This document shows positions 1-12,300 of a stretch of DNA of 64,000 bases, in pieces. Each line of letters begins with the position of its first letter. Within the stretch, counting starts at the first letter, position 1. Source of the DNA: Callaeas wilsoni (Eukaryota > Chordata > Aves > Passeriformes > Callaeidae); the NCBI GenBank assembly GCA_013398955.1, contig VWPU01003235.1:44653-108652 (forward strand), read 5' to 3'. A model generated the notes under the pieces. The model saw only the letters and a list, made by a program, of their open reading frames with translations. It had not been told where the DNA came from and made no database searches. Made by a program: the position numbers and the translations under genes.

Positions 1-351
1 CTGAGCCCAGCACAGTCCTGGGGCTGATTTTGGGGCTGCACTGGCAGCATTTCATCCTCATCATGCCAAGGTTTCCTTGCCTACACCAGGGAGAGGCAAC
101 TGCTCTGGGAGATCTTTCTGATTCTCAATAAAAGTGTGAAAAATTCACCTTTCCAGGGAGCAAACTATTCAGTATTTGATGTGGGTTAAAACACCCTGAA
201 AGTGAAATATTGTCAGTTAAATTAGTTGTTTCAGAGTTATATTCTTATTTGCTGAAGGAAGGAATGCTGCTCTTCAAATCAAGAGAATATAATAATACTT
301 TCAACTCCAGGGTCCCAATGCCATAACCTGGGAAGGAAGACTGAAAGAAAA
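1..351. other. unique sequence, no gene seen
   Basis: No coding region or repeat family is recognised here. An AATAAA hexamer lies at 127-132, but nothing upstream of it looks like a transcript end or an LTR, so it is treated as chance. Confidence 0.5.
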
Positions 352-650
352 TCATAGAATAATAGAGTCCTAGAATCAAAGAATCATAGAATAGTTTGGG
401 TTGGAAGGGACCTCTAAAGGCCAACTAGACTAACCTCGCTGCCATGGGCAGGGAAATCTTCAACTAGATCAGGGTGCTCAGAATCCCATCCAACCTGGCC
501 TTGAAAGTTTCCAGGGATGAGGCATCTACCACCTCTCTGGGCAACTTGTGCCAGTATTCCACCACTCTCATCACAAAAAATGTCTTCCTTTATATATAGT
601 CTGAATCTACGTTTTTTTTGGTTTAAAACTATTACCCCCCGTCCTATCAA
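352..650 (-). mobile_element. CR1 non-LTR retrotransposon, 3' fragment
   Basis: The plus strand begins with about five degenerate copies of an 8-bp unit (TCATAGAA type, 352-391). This is the reverse complement of the 3' tail repeat that replaces poly(A) in CR1. It is followed by the CR1 3' UTR signature (tttgggttggaagggacct, then ccatgggcaggg, then ctggccttgaaagtttccaggg) and by the C-terminal end of ORF2. The element therefore lies on the minus strand. It is severely 5' truncated, as most CR1 copies are, because reverse transcription starts at the 3' end and usually stops early. The internal sequence is diverged and carries a T-run near 610. The 5' boundary is approximate. Confidence 0.92.
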
Positions 651-1004
651 AATCATATCCGGCAGGACACTCACAGAGAAGAAAATGATTGTTACATTCT
701 GACTTCCTCAGTCAGCCAGACAACCTTAGGAAAATGTGGGTATCAGTATCTGGCATCTTTCAGGGGATAAATTCCCCCGAGCACCCAGGCACACTGCCCA
801 GGCTGGCCCAGCTGCAGCAGTGAGGGGCAGCTGCTGCTGCAGAGAGGTCCTGCAGTCCTGCTGGCTTCAAGAAACTGGATGCCCACAGGTGCCCCAATCA
901 AAGAGAGTGTCATTGTCAGCCACAGACCAACAGCTAAGATTGCTGGACTCATCAATGACATAGATGTTGGCAAATTGTAATAATACTATTACAGATAATG
1001 AAGA
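651..1004. other. unique spacer between two CR1 copies
   Basis: This moderately GC-rich stretch does not match CR1, so the two flanking minus-strand CR1 pieces are separate insertions rather than one interrupted copy. No gene or RNA is recognised. Confidence 0.5.
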
Positions 1005-1645
1005 TCATAGAATGGCTTGGATTGGAAAAAAATTTAAAGATCATCTAGTTCCAACCCCCCTGCTGTGGGTAGGGACACCTTCCACTAGACCATATTGCTC
1101 AAAACCCCACCCACAGATTCTCTGGGCCTCCTGTTCTGGGGTCTCACCACCCTCACAGTGAAGAATTTCTTCCTAATATGTAACCTAAACCTACCCTCTT
1201 CCAGTTTAAAGCTGTTACCCCTTGTCCTTCCACTACATGGCCTTGTCAAAAGTCCATCTGCAGCCTTCTTGTAGGTCCTCTTCAAGTAATTGAATGTTGC
1301 TGTAAGGTCTCTCTGGAGCCTTTTCTTCTCCAGGCTGAACAACCCCAAGTCTCTCAGCCCGTCTTCACAGGAGAGTGGTTTGAACCCTCTGAGCATCTTT
1401 GTAGCCCTCCTCTGGACACTTTAATGGGTCCATGTGCTTCTGTTGGGGACCTCAGAACTGCACACAGCACTGCAGGTGGGGTCACACAAAGGCAGGGCAG
1501 AGCAGAGGGGCAGAATCCCCTCCCTTGCCCCGCTGGCCATGCTGCTTTGGGTGCAGCCCAGGATGCCACTGGCTTTCTGGGCTGTGAGTGCACATTGCCG
1601 GCTTATGTCAAGCTTCTTCATCAACCAACACCCCCAAGTTCTTCT
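1005..1645 (-). mobile_element. CR1 retrotransposon, 3' fragment with ORF2 C-terminus
   Basis: The copy starts with TCATAGAATGGCTTGGATTGG, the reverse complement of a CR1 3' end. It then runs through the 3' UTR into the C-terminal part of the ORF2 polyprotein. The minus strand carries a recognisable stretch at 1085-1396 with residues such as LRDLGLFSLEKKRLQRDL, a conserved block downstream of the reverse-transcriptase domain. Several frameshifts and stops make it non-functional. The 5' end is truncated inside ORF2 at about 1645 and the exact edge is uncertain. It gives an in-window reference for the CR1 segment missing from the copy at 40.2-41.4 kb. Confidence 0.93.
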
Positions 1646-3159
1646 GGTAATAATACCAGGAAAGAGGTTAAAAAGTGGGTTATTTTCACAAGGAAATAAC
1701 TCAGAACAGATGACCACAGCTCAAGCCAGGGTGTATCAAAGTTGAAGTGTTCCTTATTTTGCCTGTAACCATCTTAGGTCATCCGAGCTACTCTGGGAAG
1801 AACAGTGTGACTATGAATGACCATCACCACAGGAACCATAAGGTCTTGACAACTGTGATGTCGCTTTTTGCAGCTATGGGTTGCTGGATGAGGGAAGATG
1901 CAAAACCAGAAGCTTAATGATTGAAAGCTCTGAGTTCGTGCTGTCTGGGAGTTAAGTCCTATGCTGAGAAAGCAAAAGGATCATGGGAGCACCCTCAAGC
2001 CTGACATCAGATGTGCAGTATGCAGCATCCCTCCCAAAACTGACTGCTAAGACTCCAGTTTCACTCTGGTGGAGGTAGTAATCACTGGCAAAAAAAACAG
2101 AAAAAGTGTCAAGGTGAGGGAAATATTAATATCTCCAGGTACCGAATTCCATTTTACAGCTGCTTTCTGAGCCAAACACAAACCCTGCATTAGCACTGTG
2201 AGCAGAACCACAACCAAAGAATTACAAAAACCTGGTGCAACTGTAATAAAAGCAGGAAAACTGCTTCCAAACCCATAGAAGTCAGAGGGGATTTTATTCA
2301 CAATATATCTTTTAGAAGATAAAAAGCTGTTTTGACCATATTTTAATGTGTTTATCAAAGGAAAGATACAAATCCAACAATAACAACCCAAATTTATCAC
2401 AGATGGAAAATGGGAATCAAAGGGTTTTGCACAGAAATCTGTTGAAGTCAGGTTCTGTTTAGACAGTAATTCCTGCAAAGAATCAAACCATTTTCCTCTC
2501 CAGTTTTAACTTGGATTGAGCTCTAGGCGTTGGAAGCCATCTGTCCTTGAAAATCCAATGCAGACAGAAAACAATCCTGACTGACTTGAACCACAAATAC
2601 ATGGTTATTTCAGTACGCATCAACAAAAAAAGTGTTGGGGTCAAATCATCCCAAGACTATTTCACCATGAAATGACTACACAACCATTTAGACATTTGTA
2701 AGAGTGTGTCTGACAAAGTACAGACGCAGTTAAAATGTCAGGTTGTGTGAAAGTCATGTTGTATATCAAAATGTATCTATTACTGCCCAGGAAGGTGAGC
2801 AAAGGAGCAAGGGAGGCTCCACTTCCACTGGCTCAGGAATGGTTGTGATCACTTAAGCAACAGGGACCACGCCTTGACATCTTTCAAGCAGGGAAACAGC
2901 AGCTGCATTAACTCAGAGAAACAGTCTGTTTGTCTGTCTTCTCAGAAAGAAGTGAGTCTGGGGCAGAAATTGATCACCCTGATCCTACCAACAAGCTAAA
3001 GAGCAATGCCTGGAGGTGAGGGGGCCAGGCACTGGATAACAGGGCTTGGGCAACACCTGCCTGCAGAAAGGCAGACCCTGTGGCTGATCCCTGGTGCCAG
3101 ACACCACACCAGGGCTCACCTGTAAGGAAGGCTCTTCCCACACAAACCCCACAGAGGTA

Positions 3160-3220
3160 TCCCATTTTTGGATATGAGTAGTTTCCCATTTTCAGATATG
3201 GGTAGTTTCCCATTTTTCAA
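3160..3220. repeat. 24-bp minisatellite, about 2.5 copies
   Basis: The unit TCCCATTTTTGGATATGAGTAGTT (3160-3183) is followed by a close copy at 3184-3207 (two differences) and a partial third copy from 3208. On the opposite strand the unit stays in frame and yields a repeating MGNY-type octapeptide. There is no sign that this is a real protein. It is a short tandem duplication and possibly polymorphic. Confidence 0.85.
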
Positions 3221-5195
3221 TTGAACACCAATATCTTATAAACATTTTTGGGAATGCTATGCATTTTCGGTGTTGTGAATATTTTTTATGCTTAACTGGC
3301 TTGAGAGTAATTTCAAGGCAATAAAACAGAAGGAAAGGCTAAAGCTCTGTACAAGTGTCCTATCTTGCCAGCACCTCCTCAGAGTATCCAGAGGGAAGCA
3401 ATGCAAAGCCCCACAGAACCTAGCACAGATATATGTGTCCCCTGATGGCCAGTGACAGCCCCACCAGGCTCTTTGGCCTTCACTAGCATGCTAGGGAGTC
3501 ATTGACACTCATAAGCTCTCCAAGGCATTGCTCACAATGATACTGTTTGTAAAAATCTGTATTTTCCACAAAGAGAAAAAGAGAGTTTGACTTCTTACTA
3601 CTGCAAAGGACAGCATATGAGTAAACTGGTGCAAGGAACAGAAGTGGAAAGATTTGCAGGGTATTGAGTAGAGCAAGATAAAGGTTCTCAGTCAGGGGCA
3701 AAGCCAACAAACTACCTGGAAGAGCCTGAACAGTCACTCTGGATGGAGGTGAACACTGCAGTCCTCACTTCCCCAAACTGCTGCTAGGACAAAGAAAATA
3801 TCTTGATGAGGATAACTGAAGTCTGATCCAATGGGGCCCAAGGAACTTCCAACACCATTGTCTTGAAAACGATCTTATGGGAACTCTTCATGTAGTATAA
3901 AAAGCAAAGCAAGTTATCAAATGCAGATGCAGACCCCAGCTCTCTTCTTCATCGATTGTCTACTAATGAAAAATAAATAGAGAAAAATAATTTTAAAATT
4001 ATTTCATTTACAAGGAGACTTAATTTTTGGCCTTCAGCCAGCTTTTTTTTTCCTGAAGGAGGTACTACAGGTACCACAATCTAGACATACTACATTCCTA
4101 TTTTTCATTTTCAAAATATCAGAACACATTTAACTGTGTAAATACAGCTCTCAAGATGACAAGTCATCAACATTAAGCTTTCCAGCATATAACATGCAGT
4201 ATATGGTCTACTAACATGTATATACAAGGAGGGAATAATGACCTAAGCACGGCCTCACTTCTTACCAAAACCTCCTGTCACTCAAAAAGAGGATGAGATC
4301 TTCTCTGGGAACAGGGCCCTGTCACACTCGTGCCTATCTCCCACCTTCCATTGCCCAACTAGTGGCCTGTGCTACACTTAAATGGTAACTAGCACGAGGA
4401 TAGGAAATGTGAATATCGAACACTTTCAGAAAGCAAACAAAGCCAACGACTGGAAACCATCCTTATTTTCTCACAGTCCACCTGGCCAGAGTCTTGCCAT
4501 GTGTGAGACACAAGGAATCAGGCTTCCTGATGACAACTTCCCCAGGTATTCCAGGGAGATTCAATTGAATGCTCAGCTGATATGAGACATAAATAAGCTA
4601 GGCTTGTTCAACAAACTAAAATATTTTCATTTTTTTTAAAAAAACTAGTTTTTTCTTAAATCTGTACTTTTTAATTGAAAATAATTTCTGAAAACTTGCT
4701 GAATAAGATACTGGTTTTCTGGGATTTTTTGAGGGAAAAAAAAGAAAAGGGAGAGAGAAAAGAGACACATTGAATGTGGGGCTGGAGAGGCAAGTCATGA
4801 GCGAAAAGCATGGCTGGGAGCTGCCAGATTTGCTGAAACCTGTGTTAGCTTGTCACATGAATCAGACCACAGAATATTGAATTAGTAAGATTTGTGACTG
4901 GGAATTTGAGGAAGTTACCTGTGCTACAAAACACGTTGTGTGAATGAGATCTCCTCTGTCCTGCCAACAGAAGCATACAATGAGCCGGGGGCCGGGTCCC
5001 CCCTGCACTGCCTTTCTGGAGATGCTCTGACTGACAGCTGAGCTGGAGCCCGTCAGCCACAGGGAAAACACACACAGGAGCTACACAGCAGTCTTCTGTG
5101 TGAAACTTTCTGAAACTTAGGAAGTTGAAAAGTGAGGAGGGGGAGCTGTAAAACAACTATAAACTTTCCTTCTCCTCTTCCATCATTAAACTGAC

Positions 5196-5211
5196 ATACA
5201 CACACACACAC
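5196..5211. repeat. (CA)n microsatellite
   Basis: Short, nearly pure CA dinucleotide run of about eight units (TACACACACACACACAC). It is too short to be notable beyond being a candidate polymorphic marker. Confidence 0.8.
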
Positions 5212-6816
5212 GTGCAGAGGAGCCTCAGAGTCATTCAAGCACCTGGGAGGGCTGGAGCAAAGGTCACAGAGTCCACATTTATTTACCCAGCATTTGCTGC
5301 AAGAAATACCAAAAAGGTCCACTGGCATCTGGCAGCATGAAGAGCTATCAGGCTACTGTTTTCATAGAGGTTTCCAAAACACTGGAGTACCACATAGAAC
5401 CCCCTTCTTGCTGTGCCAGCCAGGATGATTGGTTGCTCTAAAAAGCTAATCAAAAATGTCACCTCCACCAGGCAATCCACAGGCAGCACGAAGGTGTCAC
5501 AGCTGTCTCTACAGAGCCTTTTCCAAACCCGTTTCCCTCATGGGCAGGTGCCACGGCCAAAGTAGAGCACAGGGCTCCTCTGCCAAGCCCTGAGCAGCCT
5601 CAGAGAAGGGAAGAGCACAAGGAGCCCATTGGGCTGCGGCTTCTGTGCTGCATCCTGCACCTAGCAAGCAGTGGAGCTTGGCCGATAGTGTACTGTGGGT
5701 TTCATCTCTCAGAGCAACTCTCAGCAGCGTAATTGTTATCTCCATCTTACAGACAGGGTTTTCATTGCTAGCCACGGGGACTGAACAGGGACAAAAAGCT
5801 ACATCTTGTTTGCACCAGCACTCGTGCCATCTTGAAGTTCCACAGCTGAGGAGGAGAGAGTAGGCGCCCTGAGTTCACAATGCACGTGCAGGATGCAGAG
5901 GGCTACCTACTTGCTTTACAATGCAAGCAGAAGCCAGTCAGGTGCTTCCACAGATTTAAAACAACATTGTCACATTCAAAGGATGCATGGGATCTGACAA
6001 GACACTGGACAGCCTGCTGATACCTTTCACCTTAACTTCAACAATCTCTCCTTGCAAATTTGTGTAACTATAAAACTGTTTGCTCGAACACTCAAGTGTT
6101 ACAATTACCAGCTATTGTGCACCTGAATGTTTCATATAAGAACAAAATAAATCAAATTTTCCCTCTGAAATTACATTTCTGTTACAGAACCTTTGCAAAA
6201 AAATGCTTAGCAAATATCTGTGAAATTGTCTTTTATAATGTGACGTATATAATGACACTGTTTCTCTTCGGGCAAAGGCACAATGCTAACACTGAGCAAA
6301 TACTAACAATGCACAGATGTGAATGGAGCTGTGAACATCAGTGCTGTCCCTTACCAAAAAAAACCCACATGAAATACTGTATCTTCATAAATCTTATGGG
6401 TTTTATGCATTGCTGCCATTGGAAAAACAACAACATATTGAGTGGTGCATTTTGAGACAGAATGAGTTTAGTCAGTCTACCTAACTTAGCTGAACTTCAC
6501 CGTATGCTGATCTGAAGGCCGGTATCTATCACCCCCACTTTACGATGTGCATTACTGCCAGCATAACAAAGCAGGCAAAAGGGAGGAAATGTGTTTTAAC
6601 CACAAAGTGAGAGATGTTTTCCTGATTTATTAATTATTGTGCTGCATCCAACATATTTTTCTACAAGGAAAGTCACATGGTCTTCCTTCTTTTTAAAATA
6701 AAAAATTTGTTCCGTTGTTTCTGTTGTTCCAGGAAGGTGTAAAACATTGTACCCTACTATTTTATATTTTAAAAAGGTGACCTATACTTTCCATTTCAAA
6801 TGCGGTTTCTTTAATG

Positions 6817-6894
6817 AAAATATTGTAATGTCAGTCCATGCAAAGCAAATGCATATTAATATGCGTTTACATCTGTCTCATATTAATATTCATG
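6817..6894. promoter_or_regulatory. palindromic POU/homeobox-like motif cluster
   Basis: A perfect 14-bp palindrome GCATATTAATATGC lies at 6851-6864. Fifteen bases later comes a related sequence, CATATTAATATTCATG (6879-6894). Just upstream are ATGCAAAG (about 6839-6846) and AAATGCAT. ATGCAAAT-like octamers and paired ATGCAT/TAAT half-sites are the kind of sequence bound by POU and homeodomain factors. Seeing a palindrome plus a second copy within 50 bp is what the sequence shows. Enhancer function is inference, since AT-rich DNA yields such sites by chance. Confidence 0.3.
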
Positions 6895-7788
6895 CCTGAA
6901 TCCACATCCCTACACAAAGCCAATTTTCTGACCATCTGTGTGATGGCTGGTGGATGCAATGAATAAATTTTATTTGTGAGGGGAGTGATAAATCATGTAT
7001 CTTTCGTTTTTCACCCACAATCTCTCCTCTTAGGTGCTAAAATGTTTTCATTGTGGTTAAGAATTTTTAAGAAACCAAACTGATTAACCCCTTAGCACAT
7101 CAAGTTGCTTCATTTGTCGGGTGAAAGTCCTCAAAAATCAGAGAAGCCACAATATGACTGAAAAAGTGGAACCGCAGTTTTAGGAGGTTTAATTATTTAC
7201 GTTCTTGAATTATTCCTGTCTCGGAATCACACTCAGAGTTATAGTAGAGACCAATTTTCTCATACCGCAACTGAGGAGTACCTTAGTCTGCAGTTGCAGG
7301 GGGCTTGTCTTTGGAGCTAAATATGATTTCAAGTAAGACAATTGTAACCAGAACTTCAGCAAAAACTGTTTCATGTGGCTTTATTAGTGTTAAATAACCG
7401 GCTGGTTACCAGCCAAAAAAACCCGATTGCTAAAGCACCAATTCTACATCAGCTTCTGAGCTTCCAGAATACAAACTGACTGACTTTCTCAGCAAAAACA
7501 AGTCTGCTTCTAAATTCCCAAAGAATAAATTTTGACCTTGGTCACACCAATGTCCACCCAGAGTAACTTTTCTGGTAGTGAGAACAGCTTTTTACTGGAG
7601 GGTTATTCTCAGACAGTTCATAGTGTAAACATATGACAACTGCTCAAAGTCACGTGCAATAACACTCAGTTGTCGAGCGTAGATAAAAAAGACTAAACTC
7701 TCAGCGAAGCCTGGGATCCAGGCAGCTGCAAGCCTGGGAAGGTGATTAAAAAGTCTTATGTCCCAGTGCTCTCTAGCCCTTTTCACAC

Positions 7789-7833
7789 TGGTTGGTTGGT
7801 TGGTTGGTTGGTTGGTTGGTTGGTTGGTTGGTT
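7789..7833. repeat. (TGGT)n tetranucleotide microsatellite, 11 units
   Basis: Eleven uninterrupted TGGT/GGTT units with no substitutions. Perfect arrays of this length are usually length-polymorphic. It lies in no recognised gene. Confidence 0.97.
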
Positions 7834-9246
7834 TTTTGAACCAGACCCCTAAACACAGACATTTGCTCTTACTCAGAAGAACAAAGTCTGAACAGACTCA
7901 TTCCTGTGTCCTGCCTAAACACTGCTGTAGTTTAGTAAGATGGTACAAGAGGTGCCATGGCTTCCTCTCCTTGGGCAAACAGACCACACCTGACACAGAG
8001 AAGCAGCAGCACTGGGTTCATCTCTGAACACATCAGCTCCGGGCATATACACTGAAAAAAATGCTGAAGTAAGTAGTGCCAACACCAGTCACCTTAGGCA
8101 TGGTTAAAGCATTTGCTTGACTAGTAAGAGATTTGTATTTTAAGTCTTTTTCCAGTCTACAGTGCTCAAGCCATGGCTGCTATCAGCCCAAGGGAATTCC
8201 CTGTCCTTCAGGCTGCTAACTAGTCTTCACCTTTCTCTTTTGAATCAGCTCCTCTGAAGGACATATACACACATACAAATTTCAAATCAAAACATGTTTT
8301 TGCCAATATTAGAGTAAATTTTTCCTCTTACATTCTGCAGTGACATCTGCTAACTGAAGCTATGGTGACACTATTTGGCCTGAGATACAAAATTCTTTCC
8401 TTAAAGGTGGGCTTCACGTATTTTTCTAAATACAGGTTACAGAACCAGCAAAAGGGGGAAATTATTTTTTTCTCCTTCTAATGTAGGTCAAATCATGTCA
8501 GCAGCAAATAACCTACTTTACCTTGACAATCCAGCCGTAGGTAGTTTGAAGATTATTGTGTACTGAACTGGAATCCAAAAGAGGAATTGTGAATGAGCTT
8601 CACACTTCATCAGCATAATTGGCAAGAAGTTATTTGTAGTTCAAATAAAAACATACAATTGCTAAAGAAAATCTCAAATGGCACTACAGCAAATAAGCAA
8701 GGTTGTCAGTCAATCACAATTTCCAAGAAATTGGGTTTGTGAGGAAGTGCTGGCTGAAAATGTATTTATGTCTAATATCCTTTTGTCTTAGTAAATTGTG
8801 TTCTATTTACAGCCCATCATAATGGGAAAACAGAACATTTCCAGAGACTGCAAAATCCAGAGGTTTGAATCTTTCTTCCTTCATTCCTTTTCATGAGACA
8901 AAGACAGGACAAAGAAGGAGGTGGCAACTTTCATCACGACCTTGCTACTCTGGGCCAGTAGTGGCCCTGAAAGATATTGCTGTTCTCATGAGCGTCGAGG
9001 GACATATGAGAAATGAGCTAAATTTCATCAAAGTTCCCAGTGGAAAGCATCTGTATTACAGACACTGCTAGGAACTAATTGGTTTCCATGACTAATGAAA
9101 TTCATATGGAAATATTGATCAAAACACTCCCCTTAGGTTTCTGTTGAAAGTGTGTAAAATAAAGATATTTCATATAAATATATCTAATATTTTATATTGC
9201 TTCCTAATAAGTTTAAAACATAAAAATTGAATGGATAGATGTATAT
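7834..9246. other. unique sequence, no gene recognised
   Basis: AT-rich sequence with only short unremarkable open frames and no recognised repeat family or RNA gene. Confidence 0.45.
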
Positions 9247-9352
9247 GAGCAACCTGATCTAGTTGAACATGTCCCTGCTCATTGCTGGGATGTTGGACTA
9301 GGTGACTTTTAAAAGTCTATCCCAACCCAAATTATACTGTAGTTCTGTGATC
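9247..9352 (+). mobile_element. CR1 3'-end fragment (about 105 bp)
   Basis: The text gagcaacctgatctagttga, then ccctgctcattgctgggatgttggactaggtga, then ccaacccaaatta, then ctgtgatct is a diverged CR1 3' UTR in plus orientation. It is only the last ~105 bp of the element, an extreme 5' truncation, and the 8-bp tail repeat is nearly lost. High divergence indicates an old insertion. Confidence 0.85.
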
Positions 9353-12300
9353 TTTTACCCACTTGGTAAAACAAAAAACTTTTCAAAACTGCTTTTCTCT
9401 TCTCTTATTAGTTTACTTATCACTATATCTGCTGAGACAAATGGAAAATCTCTTATTCACAAAAACAGCAATAAAACTCCTGATGTTCAAAAGGGTTATT
9501 CACATGCCAGAAGATATGAATGTTTATAGATGCTTTGTTAGGCTGTGACCTGAATTATTATTGTCACTTTTAAGGTTGCAACTGGCCAGCATAAAAGCTG
9601 TGTGTGCACAAAGGGTGCAGAATGAGCCATCAAAAGGAGCAAAAAATAAACATGGCTTGCCTAGTTTTCTGTAGCTTCCAGTTTCACCACCTCCACAGAC
9701 TTTAACTAAGGGCATGATCAGCCAGAAATTTTAGAAAGGCGGAAATCAATTCTGCAATCAGAGGGCTCCCCAAATCAAGCCTAAAGGGGAATTTTCAAAG
9801 TCCCTGCAGATCCACTGTAATTGTGCTGAAAACAGACAAAAGCTGAAGAACTGCCATGGGAAAAGTCCCCGGTACCAGCATACTCCCAGAGATCCCAGGA
9901 CTGCATTCAGTTCCAAATTCCTTCTCTTTAGCTACCCTGTCATTTTTTTGTCCACAGGCCCCCGCCTCCCCCCCCCAAAAAAGGCAGTAGCCTTGTATGT
10001 TCTAAGATTCAAAAGATCATTTGTGTCTAAACACCAGTAAAAGAATTATTTGCATGTTTCCAGGAATGTCAAAACAGGAGGGGTTTTTCCCCTCATGCTT
10101 TGGGCAAAAGGCATATGTACACTGTTATTCCCTCCAGGACCCTCTCAACAATTCCAGCAGCTCTCTGTGAGACTAATTAGAAGAGAAACAGCGAGGAAGC
10201 TGCTGTTAGATCAGAAATTCAAGCCTGAGTCAGACACCTCGATTTCTTCATTCCCATTCTTAATGCAAAGGTGGGACAAAGCAGGCAGTAAAGCCCTGCT
10301 TATACTCCAAACACTGTGTTTGTCTGTCCTTTGGTGCCAAAGGACCACGTGCTGAAGCTCCCACCGCATGGGAGCCAGCTGGAGAAAGAGCTGGTGGCTG
10401 CTGAGCTCCTGGCTGAGCCCCCCTTAGTCAGTGTGGGCAAGCAGCACCTCAGACCCTGCAGTCCCATGGCCAGTTCCCAGCACTGGACAGTGAGTCCAGG
10501 CTGCAGCCATAGAAGAAAGAAAGGAGTATGCAATAGTAAAATAGTTCCTCTCAGACCAATTGCATTTCTCTATAGTCTTTCTCCTCCCCAGCATCTTTGT
10601 GGGCTGTTAGAGTCTCCCTGGAGAATGAATTTTAATTTTAAAAAAGCCTCCGGTGGATAATGTGCGTATAACTCTTCCCAGAGGAGCTGCTGCACTTGCA
10701 GCAATAATATCCATCCTGAAGGCTGAAATCACTGACAAGTCGAGCTAGGTGCTCTATTTTGGCATGAGCTGCCCATCAACCCAACGCTACTATCTCCTGT
10801 CCAGTGTGATCAGTATCTATGAAGCTGCCCTCGGGACTGCAAAGACAGTTAAGAAGTTTAGAAGTCAATTAGCTGAGATAAACTGCTAACTTAATTGACT
10901 CATTCCAAGTAAACTAAGTCTATTGTGGGAAGATTTTAAAGAGCAACTGGGAATTTCTGGGATCCCACCAAACTGGTGCTGCATGAGTGCACTGAAAGAC
11001 CCACTGGGGATAAGACAGGTTGAAGGGAAAAGCTTTTCCTAGGCTTCAAATCCAGTCTTTGCTATGGCTTCACAGGTAGAAATCTGCAATAATTCCCCTG
11101 GAAGTCTCCAGTACAAGATGCATTTCTGTGAAATAAGGTTGTAACAGCAAATTTTATGGGAAAGTTGGGACGCACTACCTCATCTACAGAAAATGTTTTC
11201 ATAGAGTTCATCTGAGTATCAGCAAACTTCTGCCAGAAAATCTTTTCCAGCAGCGGGATAAAATTCCTGGTCAAACTGGAAAAAGGATATTGGTTCTGCA
11301 TTTGTAATGGGGACACCAAGAATTGTGCAAAACTCCAGCTTCCAGACCTGCTCTGACTCACAAAAAACACAAGCACTTAAAAGAGCCTAAGAGCTGAATT
11401 TTTCAGAAGTGTCTCCAGGAATTGAGAGCCTCTGCTTGCCTCTCTGAAGGTGCTTCAATCTCTGTAAAAAAGCTGAATATTCAGAAATGTGAAATACTCC
11501 TTGAACTGGCACAGGAGGCACAGCCACATGGTCAAGGCTCTCAGCCAGTAACCTGGCACCATACATGGATGAAGGTGAGCTTCTCCCAGGCAGGTACAGT
11601 GCCCTAAACACCTTTCACAGACACATACATATATGTCTCTTTTTCCCAGAAGAAAAAAACCTTGAAAAGTTTTTGTTGCTTGCAGCACAGAACAGCAAGC
11701 CCCTTTTATCTGCAGAGGTCTTTCAGGCTGAGGAAGACAACCAAGGAGCTCACAGACATAGGTTTCCCTTCTCATCTCCTGCTCCACCAGGAGATTCTTC
11801 CTCTTGGCATGCTTGCATCTTCTTTCCATCACGCTCTTTTCACTTCTGGGCTTCTCCTTGCCGTTTGATGTTTTCGTCAGCTCTAATGCACAGGAGGTGA
11901 AGGATGAGCATCACCACTTCCCCCAGGCTACCAGTGGCCAGGCCTGCTGGAGAAAGGAGCCCTCTTGCATCCTGACCCTCTGCCACAGCTCTCTCCATGT
12001 CCAAGGGGCCAGAGCTGAGCAGCACCCTCATCCACCCCGCCCCAGCTATTCCCCTCAGCCGTGGTTCACGCTGTTCTCTCAGGCAGTGTCTCCTGTTTAT
12101 CACGTAGGTACAAGGAATCTGAAGGAAGAGTGATGTTAAAAGGTTGCTGCAACATAGAAATCATTGGTGTTAAACTACAACTATTTCCTGAAGAGATACC
12201 AGCTTGTAGGATTGACCTTGTTCTCACTGGTAAGGAAGGCAAATGTTCAGTCAGCACTCCTTCTCTAGCTGAATAATGGTCAGGTAACATACAGGCTGGG

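Larger units (their letters stand above)
1646..7788. other. unique AT-rich sequence, no gene recognised
   Basis: About 6 kb without an identifiable gene or interspersed repeat. Open frames up to 143 codons occur (minus strand, 2047-2478) but show no family motif, and such lengths are common by chance here. The stretch contains the 24-bp minisatellite at 3160-3220, a short CA run at 5196-5211 and the palindromic motif cluster at 6817-6894, listed separately. Confidence 0.45.

Noticed and set aside
352..1645. One CR1 interrupted by an insertion
   Set aside because: Each piece has its own CR1 3' end with tail repeat, so they are two independent insertions in the same orientation.
6060..6455. 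131-codon plus-strand open frame
   Set aside because: Low-complexity, cysteine- and asparagine-rich translation of AT-rich DNA with no motif. Chance.
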